Source: Verrucomicrobiaceae bacterium
GTDB lineage: Bacteria > Verrucomicrobiota > Verrucomicrobiia > Verrucomicrobiales > Verrucomicrobiaceae
DNA length: 64,000 nucleotides
Assembly: GCA_015075365.1 (NCBI GenBank)
Contig: JABTUN010000004.1
Span: forward strand, 613,910-677,909
Direction of reading: 5' to 3'
Part shown: piece after piece, positions 1 through 9,200 of the stretch
Numbering within the stretch: position 1 is the first letter of the stretch
How the letters are laid out: each line of letters starts with the position of its first letter
Position numbers and translations under genes: made by a program
Notes under the pieces: model-generated
Seen by the model: the letters and a program-made list of their open reading frames with translations, nothing else
Told to the model about the DNA's origin: nothing
The model's database searches: none

Positions 1-90
1 GCGAGGTTGTCTGTCGCATCGGCCGGCCTGCCGTGCGGCATGTGGCGATGAAGTCACCGAACGTGATTTGAGGAAGGCGGAAGAAACGCG

Positions 91-372
91 ATGACATCTG
101 GCATGGCCTTGTTTTTTCCTGCGATCACTCCCACGCGCCGTCGGCGAAGCCGGAGATACATCCCCCTGACCGTTGTCGTGGGCGTTGTCTCGACGGTGGC
201 CGCGGTGTGGATGATCTCGCAGGTCTATCTGTTGCACAAACAGCGCCATGAGGACCGCCTCGAGGAAATGTTCAGCCCTCGAAAACCTTCGCCCGGCAGC
301 ACTCCCTCACGCCCGAACCCGCCCGTCACACAGCCGGAGGAACCGGCCGCCATGCTGACCTCCAAGCGGTGA
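91..372 (+). CDS. Small single-pass membrane protein, hypothetical
   Basis: A 93-residue reading frame with a basic N-terminus (TRRRRSRR, residues 15-22), one hydrophobic segment at about residues 24-46, then a charged and proline-rich tail. This predicts a small bitopic protein with the N-terminus inside. A purine-rich stretch (AGGAAGGCGGAAG) precedes the ATG; a second ATG four codons later is possible. I recognise no family. It lies 52 bases upstream of the phosphoesterase gene on the same strand and may be co-transcribed with it. Confidence 0.5.
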   Translation: MTSGMALFFPAITPTRRRRSRRYIPLTVVVGVVSTVAAVWMISQVYLLHKQRHEDRLEEMFSPRKPSPGSTPSRPNPPVTQPEEPAAMLTSKR

Positions 373-424
373 CAGAATCGTTTCTCTTCACATCTTGGGG
401 CCGGTTGTTAACAGAGGCACTCTG

Positions 425-1300
425 ATGTGTCCCACGTCCGCCTGCATGAAAACCAAGCTTCGCATCAAGACGCTCATCATGTCCGACATCCACCTCGGCA
501 TGGCGGATTCCAAGGCCGTTCAGGCCGCGCACATGCTCCGCCACTGCAAGTGCGAGCAGATCATCCTCAACGGCGACATCATCGACACGTGGGCGTTGAA
601 AAGCTCCGGGAAATGGCGGCACGAGCACACGCACTTCGTGCGCACGCTTCTCAAAAAGATGGAGAAGGAAGGGACGGAGGTGATTTATGTGCGTGGCAAC
701 CACGACGACATCCTCGACAGCTTCCTGCCTTTCAAAATGGCCGGACTGAGCATTGTGGACGAGCACGTCCACCAGTCCCCGCACGGCCGCTACCTCGTCG
801 TGCATGGCGACGGCTTCGATCATGTCACCACAAACCACGCCTGGCTCGCCAAGGCTGGCGCGGTGGGCTACGACATGCTGCTGCGGCTCAACCGGCTTTA
901 CAACCACTGGCTGCGCTGGCGCGGCAAGGACGGCTTTTCGCTCAGCCGGTGGGTGAAGGCCCGGGTGAAGCAGGCCGTGGGCTTCGTGGGCCGCTACGAG
1001 GAGCAGCTTCAAAATCTCGCGCGCTGGAAAAAGTGCCACGGCATCATCTGCGGCCACATCCACACCCCTGCGGACAAGCAAATCGACGACATCCACTACC
1101 TGAACTCCGGCGACTGGGTGGAGAGCATGACCGCCGTCGTCGAGCACCTTGACCGGCGCTTCGAAGTGCTCAGCTACCATGATTTCTGCCGCCTGACCGG
1201 CCGGCAGCCGAAAGGTGTCACTCCCAGCTATCCGCTCCCGGCGCCGCGTCCGCGTCCGCTTGCTCTTCCAAAACCTGTGCCTGAACTTGTGGCCGCCTGA
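425..1300 (+). CDS. LpxH-like UDP-2,3-diacylglucosamine diphosphatase family metallophosphoesterase
   Basis: Calcineurin-like phosphoesterase with the LpxH/YbbF motif order: SDIHLG, GDIID, RGNHDD, VVHGDGFD and CGHIHTP, with a late NSGDWVES. These supply the Asp, Asn and His ligands of a dinuclear metal site. The LpxH family hydrolyses UDP-2,3-diacylglucosamine in lipid A synthesis, and related phosphoesterases are common in Gram-negative phyla. I chose ATG 425 because AGAGG lies 7 bases upstream; TTG 395 and ATG 446 are alternatives. The last 40 residues are Pro-rich and not part of the enzyme fold. The family is certain, the exact substrate is inferred. Confidence 0.85.
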   Translation: MCPTSACMKTKLRIKTLIMSDIHLGMADSKAVQAAHMLRHCKCEQIILNGDIIDTWALKSSGKWRHEHTHFVRTLLKKMEKEGTEVIYVRGNHDDILDSFLPFKMAGLSIVDEHVHQSPHGRYLVVHGDGFDHVTTNHAWLAKAGAVGYDMLLRLNRLYNHWLRWRGKDGFSLSRWVKARVKQAVGFVGRYEEQLQNLARWKKCHGIICGHIHTPADKQIDDIHYLNSGDWVESMTAVVEHLDRRFEVLSYHDFCRLTGRQPKGVTPSYPLPAPRPRPLALPKPVPELVAA

Positions 1301-1331
1301 ATCCAGTCAGAAATGGGCTGCTCCGTCGTGT

Positions 1332-1667
1332 CTAGATCTCCCCAAAGTGCTTTTCACGCACCGCGACGACGGCGTCGAGCATGATGTCGGCTTCCGCACG
1401 CACCTTGGGGTCGAGGCTGCTCGCACCGCGGTTGAAACGGCGGAAGAGGAGCTTGAGGCGGGCCTTGATCTCGTCCTTGCTCATCTTCGGCGTGATCTCG
1501 CAGAGCTCCTCGGGCGTCCGGGCTTTGGCGGGCATGTCGGCGGCCCTGCCTTTGACGACCTGGTCGAGCACGCCGCCTTTCGGGGCGGTTGTGGCGGGCT
1601 TTTTGGCCTCGGCAGCAGGTTTTTGTCCGCTGAGGGACTTCGAGAGGGATTTGAGGATCTTGAACAT
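1332..1667 (-). CDS. Small basic protein downstream of hsp70, possibly a degenerate J-domain-like protein
   Basis: A 111-residue protein, third gene of the FHA/Hsp70 block and 33 bases after the Hsp70 stop. Residues 1-45 are basic, Ala/Pro/Lys-rich and probably disordered. Residues 50-108 look like two helices joined by a turn: SKDEIKARLKLLFRRFN, then KVRAEADIMLDAVVAVRE. Spacing and hydrophobic pattern resemble helices II and III of a J-domain (EIRKAYKRLA..KY, then AEAKFKEIKEAYEVL in DnaJ). The diagnostic HPD tripeptide would fall at FNR, so classical J-protein activity should not be assumed. The gene is confident from position and codon pattern; the J-like reading is a hypothesis. Confidence 0.6.
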   Translation of the reverse strand: MFKILKSLSKSLSGQKPAAEAKKPATTAPKGGVLDQVVKGRAADMPAKARTPEELCEITPKMSKDEIKARLKLLFRRFNRGASSLDPKVRAEADIMLDAVVAVREKHFGEI

Positions 1668-1700
1668 AAAAGCGTGGTTTCGGGGTCCGTGAGTCCTGGG

Positions 1701-3191
1701 TTACTCGATGCGCATCGTGCGGAGGTGCGCGCTGCGGCGTTTGAGCTCCTCCTCGCTGAGGACGCCAGCGCCCTTGTAGGAGACGGCGACTTCCTTGCTG
1801 CGGCCGGATTGTTTATCGACGATGAGCGCGCGGACGCGCTGGTTCTCATCGTAACTGAAGGTCACAGCGATCTCGCAGCCCTTCGGACGGCCGGCGGGCA
1901 CGTCGAGGGTGATGCGGCCGATGACATCGACGTATTTCGCATCCTCGTCCTCTCCCTGCGTGATGTCCACCTCGATGATGCGCTCGTTGTCCTCGCTCGT
2001 CTGATACACCTGGGTGCGGGAGCAGGGGATGGGCGTGTTTTTCGGGATGACGATGGAGTTCATGAGCTTCTCCTCCTTCGTCCTGGCGTTGTAAACCATC
2101 GCCAGCGTGCCGTAGCTGGCGTTGCAGACCTCCTGGATCTTCGCGGACTTCTTCGCGAAGAGGGCAGCGCCCAGGGCCACGCACTCATCGACATTGCCGC
2201 AGCTCTTCGGAGCCTTGCCAAACATCTTTTCGAGGATGGTCTTCACCTTTGGAATGCGGGTGGAACCGCCGACGAGCACGACGTGGTCGATGTCGCTGGG
2301 TTTGAGCTTCGCGGAGTCGAGCGCCTGCTCGACGAGCAGCACAGTGCGCGTGAGCATGTTGCGGATCATCTTCTCGAAGTGCTCGCGGGAGAGGTCGATG
2401 CGGGCGATGCCGCTGTTCTGGTCGTTGGCGACGGTGTCGTTCACGCGCTGGAGCTTCGAGAGCATTTTTTTGGCGTCCTCCGTGGCCTGCAGCACGCGCC
2501 GGCGGTGGCGCTCGTCGCTGTAAAGCTCAGCGCCGGTTTGTTTCTTGTATTGCTCCGCGTAGGCTTCGAGGAGGATGTCGTCAAAGTTGCTGCCGCCAAG
2601 GTGGCGGGCGCCTTCGGAGGTGAGGATCTTGATGTTGTCACCCTCGACCTCGAGGATCGTGGTGTCGAGCGTGCCGCCGCCCAGGTCATAGACGAGGATG
2701 CGGCCCTTCACACCCTGCGAATGCGCGTAATACACGGCGGCGGCGGTGGGTTCGTTCACCAGGCGGCGCACCTTTATGCCGGCCATCTCCGCGGCGGCGA
2801 TGGTGCTCTTGCGGGCCAGTTCGTTGAAGTTGGCGGGCACGGTGATGACGACCTCGTTGATGTCGCCGCATATCTTGGAGCAGTCCCGCTTCAGCTTGGC
2901 CAGGATGAGCGCGGAGATCTCGGCGGGCGTCCACTTCTTGCCGTCGATCTCCACGAGATGCTCGGGATCGTCCATGTGGCGTTTGATCTGGAAGATGGTG
3001 CGGTCCGGCTCGCCCCCATCGCGGGCGGCGGAGCCGACGAGCTTCACATCCTCATGCGCGTCAAAGTACACAACGGAGGGCGTGAGGCGCTCGCCATCGG
3101 CATTGGGGACGATTTCCGGATTGCCGTCCGGTTTCAGGTAGGCGAGACCCGAGAGGGTCGTGCCGAGGTCGATGCCAACGTATTCAGCCAT
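1701..3191 (-). CDS. Hsp70 family protein lacking the C-terminal lid (DnaK-like)
   Basis: A 496-residue Hsp70. The ATPase domain is complete: phosphate-1 loop GIDLGTTLSG (6-15), catalytic-type Lys70 in FQIKRHMD, LVNEPTAAA (145-153), phosphate-2 YDLGGGTLD (168-176) and adenosine motif VLVGGSTRIPK (305-315). A substrate-binding beta domain follows (about 378-472, from VIPKNTPIPCSRTQVY to SKEVAVSYK). The chain stops at the first turn of what would be the alpha lid (LSEEELKRR), about 140 residues short of DnaK. The conserved hydrophobic interdomain linker (VLLLDVTPLSLG in DnaK) is replaced by EVCNASYGTLAMV. It lies 50 bases after the gene for a GrpE-like/FHA coiled-coil protein, which suggests a specialised chaperone rather than the housekeeping DnaK. 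Confidence 0.9.
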   Translation of the reverse strand: MAEYVGIDLGTTLSGLAYLKPDGNPEIVPNADGERLTPSVVYFDAHEDVKLVGSAARDGGEPDRTIFQIKRHMDDPEHLVEIDGKKWTPAEISALILAKLKRDCSKICGDINEVVITVPANFNELARKSTIAAAEMAGIKVRRLVNEPTAAAVYYAHSQGVKGRILVYDLGGGTLDTTILEVEGDNIKILTSEGARHLGGSNFDDILLEAYAEQYKKQTGAELYSDERHRRRVLQATEDAKKMLSKLQRVNDTVANDQNSGIARIDLSREHFEKMIRNMLTRTVLLVEQALDSAKLKPSDIDHVVLVGGSTRIPKVKTILEKMFGKAPKSCGNVDECVALGAALFAKKSAKIQEVCNASYGTLAMVYNARTKEEKLMNSIVIPKNTPIPCSRTQVYQTSEDNERIIEVDITQGEDEDAKYVDVIGRITLDVPAGRPKGCEIAVTFSYDENQRVRALIVDKQSGRSKEVAVSYKGAGVLSEEELKRRSAHLRTMRIE

Positions 3192-3241
3192 AAGAGTGGG
3201 AATGTGAGATGTTAAAAGTCAGAAGTAAGAGGTGAAAACGG

Positions 3242-6200
3242 CTACTGGCTGGAGGTGCGGACCTCGACCTTGCGGAGGATTACCTCGTGTCCTTCGCTGC
3301 GCGAGTAAACAAATCCGGTGCGGCAGCTTTCGACGACGCGGGGCTTGGACTTGCCAGGGGTGCTGTCCACAACGGCGATGCGCTTGCGCAGCTCGACATC
3401 GACTTCCGTGCCGGAGGCGACCTCGAACTCGCTCACGCCATGCTGGAGGAGAATGTCCTCGAAGCTTTGACGCAACGTCACGAGCTGCGCGACGATGTCC
3501 ACGCCGCCATTCACGCCAGCGTAACGTTCTTTGAGCGCGTCGATCAGGTCGATGCGCTTGATCAAATCGTTGGCGAACATGATCACGGTCGATTCCTCGG
3601 CGCCGAGGCCACGGCGGAGGATCTCGTGCTTCTCCTCGAGTTCGCCAAGCTGGCCGCGGAGGCGCTTTTCGATCTCCTGCCAGTGCTTCAGCTGCGCCTC
3701 GGCGCGGGCCATTTCGCTGCGCTGCTCGTCGAGGCGGGTGAGCTCGGCTTTCGTCTGCTCGATCTGCGTGACGATGCGGGCCTCGGCGGCGGCGTGGTCG
3801 TTGATGCGCTTCTCCAGCTCGGCGATGCGCTTCTTCTGCTCCAGTTCGTAGTTTTGCAGCGTGGCGGCCTGCTTCTGGATGTCGCTGCTGAACTTCTTGA
3901 ACTCCGCCTCGGCCGCCTCGCGGTCCTTGCGGGCCTGCTCGGCACGGGTGAGTTCGCGATTGAGCGCCTCTTGAGCAGCATTGAGCTTCACCTGGATGGC
4001 CAGATCTTCTTCGGAGGCCTTGCGGATGGCCTTCGTGATTTCGCTCTGGCGTGATTCGAGGTTCGCGATGGCCTCGCCGAGGCCGAGCATCTTTCCACCG
4101 ACGTGGATGAAGTCGCTCAGGCGGGTCTGGTGGCTGTCGATCTTGCTCTGCAGCTCCTTCAGCATGCTGTCGGCGCCTTGCAGGTCGAGCTTTTGATTGT
4201 CCACGATCTTCGTGAGGCGCTCCTCATCAGCTTTGAGGTTCTGCACGCGGTCAAGGCGGGTGCGCAGTTCATCTTCGAGCGTGGCAGCCTCCTTCTTCGT
4301 GGCGGAAACCTTCGCCAGCATGTCCTTCAATTCCTTGTCGGCATCGGCGAGGGCGGCCTCCGCGGCGCGGGTCTGCTCGATGGCGGCTTTGAGCTTGAGG
4401 CCTTCCTTGTCCACATCCTCCTGCGCCTTCATCACACGCTGCTCGCGGACTTTTTGCGCCTCTTCGAGCTGCTCGATCTGCTGCTGCAGCTCGGCGAGTT
4501 TCTTGTTCTGATTCTCGGTGGTGACGTTCAGCCGTGTGACGAACTGCGAGGCCTCGTCACGCTGCTTCGTGAAGGTGGAAAGCGCGGCCTGGATGCCAGC
4601 CAGCTCGGTGTTGAGCGCGGGAATCTGTTTGCGGAGGGCTTTCTCCTCCGTGCGGGCAAGCTCGAGACTGGCATCCGCTTCGTTGCGGCTCTTTTCGGCA
4701 GCCTGCTGGGCGGCGAGAGCCTTCTGAAGACGCGTCTCAGCATCGGCAGCCTTCGTCTCGGTGGCTTTGAAGGTCTTGGTGAGATCGGCCAGCTTCGCGG
4801 ACTCGGCTTTGATTTCGCCTTCGAGGTTGGCGAGGGCGATGCGGAGCTTGTCCTGCTGCTTGCCGAGCGCGGCGACGTTCTTTTCTTCCGCGATGCGGGT
4901 CTTTTCGGTGTCCTTCAGGTTTGTCGTGGCGGCGGCCAGGCGCTCGTTCACGTCTTCGAGTTCCTTCAAACGGCTTTCGCCAGCGACGACACGCTCCTGC
5001 AAGCCTTTGAGGCGTGTTTCGGCCGCGTTGGCCTCGGCGAGCTTCGTTTTGACCTCCGCATCCAAGGTGGAGCGCTTTTCGCCGAGGAGCTTCTCGAGGT
5101 TCGCAGCCTCGATACGAAGCGCTTCGGTCGCTGTTTCGGCTTCCTGACGTTGTTTGGCGGCCTGCTGCATCGCATCAAGCGCAGCCGTTTTGTCCTTGTT
5201 CAAGGCCGCCAGCTCGTCGGCGAGGTTTTGGGCCTGCGCACGCGTTTGCTCGACCTTGCCACGAAGATCCGGCAGGAGCGCTTCGAGGTCTGTTCGCTCC
5301 TTGGTGAGGCGTTGAGCTTCGGAGGCGAGCTTGTCGCGATTTTGCGTGGCGGCGGTGATGGCGGCGGAAAGCTCGGCATGCTGCTTGTTCGCCTGGTTGA
5401 GCTCTTTGAGGCGATCTTCGAGGCCGGCGGTCTGGCTGGTCAGCTCGGCCACGCGTTTCTCGGCGTTGGCGATCTCCTTCTGCTTGGCGGCGAGGTTGTC
5501 CTGAAGGTTTTGATAATCGGACTGCGCTGCGGCCACGCTTTGCTGCGCGGTGGCGTGGGTGCTGGTGAGCGTGGCGATGACCGCTTCCAGGCCGCTGATC
5601 TTCTCGGCCAGCGTGAGCTGCTGCTGCGAATTCTTTTCCAGCGAGGCGACGGACGCGGCGAGTTCCTTCGACTTCGCGGCGACGGACGCGGTGAGCTCCT
5701 CCAACTCGCTTTTGGCGGCGGCGACTTGCGCGGCGAGCTTCTTGTCCTCGGCCTGCGTGGTCTTGAACTGCGTCTCAGCCGTGGCGGTGAGTTCCTGCAC
5801 GTTTTTGAGGTGCTGATCCGCGGTGGCGATCTGGGCCTGGCGCTCGCTGAGGTCGGTCTCGGCCTGCTTGATGTCGGCCCGCAGCTTGCCGAGGTCCTGC
5901 GACGCGGTGGTCTGCTGGTCCTCGATGGTGCGGACTTCTTTTTCGACGGCCTCGCGACGCGTGGTGAGCGTCTGGATGAGCAAATGCTGCGCCCGGCCAT
6001 GCTCGGTGGCGGCCAAAAGCTCGCGGGTGCGTTCGTCGCGGTCTTTGACCAGCGCCGCGACGGCGGCCACGACCTCCGCCTTGTGCGATTCGACGGCTTT
6101 GAGAGCTTCGTTGCTGTCTTTGAGGCGTGAATCGGTATCCGCGAGGTCGGAGAGCTTGTTTTCGAGATCGGCGGCCTTGTCTTCGAGCGCTTTGACCTGC

Positions 6201-9200
6201 GCGGCGAGATCGTTCGAGCGGGTGGTGCGCAGCTCGATTTGCAAATCGAGTTCGTCGCGTTCCTTCGTGGCGGCTTTTTGCTGCTCCGCGGCCTTGGCCT
6301 GGGCTTCGGCGGTTTGTTTTTGAAGCTCGGCCAGCTTGGCTTCGGCGGCTTTTTGCTTCGCGTCAAAGTCCGCCTGCGCGGCATCGCGTTCCTTGCAGAT
6401 GCGATCGTGCTCGGCCTTCGCGGCCTGCTGCTTCGCGGTGAAGTCATCGATCTCCGCACGGAGCGTGGTGAGGCGCTGCTCGGAGCTGGAAACATCGTTT
6501 TGATGCGTCGTCTGCGTGGCTAGAAGCGCTGCGATGGCGGTTTCGAGCACGCCACGCTGATCCTGCATCTGGCCGAGCTGCTTCGTGACCTCGACGAGCT
6601 TCGCCTCATTGCCGCGAAGGGCTTCGACGCGGGCTTTGAGCGCCGTTTCCTCGCCGCTGGCCTGGGCGAGGCGCTGCTGCGTGTCGAGAAGCTGCTCCTG
6701 CGCTTTTTGGAACGCGGCGTTTTTGGCTTCGAGGTCGTCGGTGAGCTTGGCGAGGTCTTTGTCGAGCTTTTGAAGCTCGGCGCTGCGCTTTGCCTTCAGC
6801 TCCGCCTCGGATTTCTCGGCCTCGGATTTGAGCTTGGCGAGTTCGGCGACTCGTTGTTCGCCCGCGGCGATGTCCTTGGTGAGCGCGGCGAGTTTTTGCT
6901 CGGCGGCAGTGAGGTCGGCGAGCTTGGTTTCGAGGCTCTTCGTCTGCTCGGTGAGTTGCTTGGCCTTTGTTTCCGCGGAGGAAGCCTCCTTCGTCCGGCT
7001 GGTGATCTGCTCGGTGAGCTTCGCGAGCTCGGATTGTTTCGCATCGAGCTGCTGGTCGAGGGCCTGGAGATCGGCGCTGCGTTTGGTTTTTTGCTCGGTC
7101 TCGGATTTTTCGGCTTCGGTGCGGCGCTGGGCCAGCTCTTTGACGCGTGCCTCGGCGACGCTGATTTCGGCGGTGAGCTTTGCGAGCTTTTCGTTGGCAG
7201 CGCTGAGGTCGGGGAGCTTCGCTTCGAGGGCTTTGGTCTGCTCGGTGAGCTGTTTGAGCTTCGCCTCGGCAGCAGTGGCGTCTTCGCTGAGTTTTGAAAA
7301 CTCGGCCTGTTTGGCGGTGAGGGAGGTTTCGAGGCCTTTGAACTCGGCGGCGCGTTTTTCGCCCGTGGCGATGTCGGCGACGAGTTTGGAGAGGTTGCGG
7401 CTCGCGGCGGCCGCCTCGGCCATGTTCGACGAGAGGGTCGATTCGGTGGCTTTCGACTGCTCGGTGAGCTGCGCGAGCTTCTTTTCTGCGGCGGCGGCGG
7501 CGCTGGTGAGCTGGTCAAACAGGGCCTGCTTCTCGGTGAGCGCGGCTTCGAGGGCCTTCAACTCGGCTCCACGCTTCGATTGAAGCTCCGCTTCGGATTT
7601 TTCGGCGTCAGCCTTCCGAGCAGTGAGCTCGGTGATGCGGCTTTCGGCCGTCGAGATGTCGGCGGCGAGTTTGGAGAGCTTCGTTTCGGCGGACGAGGTT
7701 TCGGCGGTTTTTGTCGCGAGGGAGCTTTCGAGGGCTTTGAGCTGCGCGGTGAGCTGTTCGGCTTTGGCGTTGGCGGACGAGGCGTCCGCGCTCCGGAGGG
7801 AAAGCTGCTCGGTGAGTTTGGCGAGGTCGGCCTGCTTCGCAGCGAGGTCTTTTTCGAGGGCTTGAAGCTCACCGCTGCGCTTGGATTTGAGTTCAGACTC
7901 GGATTTTTCGGCGTCGGTTTTGAGCTTCGTCAGCTCGGTTAGGCGGGACTCGCTGCTGGCGATGTCTTTTTGAAGCGTGGTCAGCTTTTGCTCGGCAGCG
8001 GTGAGTTCAGGGAGCTTGGCTTCGAGAGCTTTGGACTGCGCGGTGAGCTGCTGGAGCTTCGCTTCGGCGGACGAGGCGTCCGCGCTCCGGGCGGTGAAAA
8101 GAGCGACAAGAGTGGCGAGTTCGGCCTGCTTCGAGGTGAGCGTCGATTCGAGGGCCTGGAGTTCGCTGCTGCGCTTGGATTTGAGCTCGGATTCCGACTT
8201 CTCGGCATCGCCTTTGAGTTTTGTCAGCTCGGCGAGGCGGGCCTCAGCGGCGGCGGTGTCTTTTTGAAGGGCGGTGAGCTTTTGCTCGGCGCTGGCGGTG
8301 TCGGTGGCTCGCTTGGCCTCGGCGGCGCTGTGGATGCTTTCGAGGGCTTTTTGTGCCGTGGCGAGGTCGGCCTCGGCTTTGGTGACGAGGGTGCGGGTGG
8401 AGTCGAGCTTGCTTTCGAGGTTGCCGAGGTCGCGGCGCTTCTGGTCAAACTTGGCGGCCTCCGTTTTCGCCGCTTCAGCCTCGGCGCGGAGCTTCTCGGC
8501 ATCGGCTTTGATGCTGCTGAGGCTGGCCTGGGTCTCGGTGAGTTCTTTTTTGCGGACTTCGAGGGTGGCCTCGAGGCTGCGTAGTTCGTCGCGGCGGCGT
8601 TGCTCGATCTCGGCCTCGATTTTGAGGGCGTCGCGCTGCTGACGGAGCTTTTCGATTTCCTCGCGGAGGTCGGCGGCCTGTTTCGCGGCGGCGGGATCGG
8701 GCTTCGGGATGAGGGCCGGTGGCGGCGTGGGCGGGGATTTTTGCGCATCACCCGTCGAGGTGGCCATGCGGTGCACGACCGGCTTGGTGGGCTCGATCTT
8801 GCCGGTGTCTGGCGAAGGCGGCGGCGTGTCCTCCTTGTCACGGGCGGGGATGCCCTCGGTGTCGCCCCGGCGACCATCGATGCGCTGAGGCTCGTTTTTG
8901 GAGGCGGAGACGGCTTTCGAGCTGCCGACGGGGGCGAGGCCCTTCGGGGCCCGCTCGCGGAAGCGGCTCTCCAGTTGACCGAACATGATGCGGTCGCCGC
9001 CCTTCACGCGGGAGCGCTCGATGCGCTTGCCGTTGACGAAGGTGCCGTTGGAGGACTTGAGGTCGATCAGCTCGTAGGAGCCGTCCGGCTGCTTCAGGAA
9101 CTCGGCGTGGAAGCCGGAAATGAAGGTGTTGTCGATGACGATGTCGTTCTTGGCGTCACGCCCGATGGTGAGACGGTCTTCGAGGACGTCGAAGACGAAT

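Noticed and set aside
1332..1667. Calling the small hsp70-linked gene dnaJ
   Set aside because: The HPD motif is absent and similarity is limited to a helical pattern; kept only as a hypothesis.
1215..3215. A 666-residue plus-strand frame opposite hsp70
   Set aside because: Antisense to a well-conserved Hsp70; no domain, and composition typical of a shadow frame.
4103..6130. Large plus-strand open frame opposite the giant coiled-coil gene
   Set aside because: The Leu/Gly/Arg-rich translation mirrors coiled-coil codons on the other strand. The FHA and GrpE-like motifs show that the minus strand is coding.
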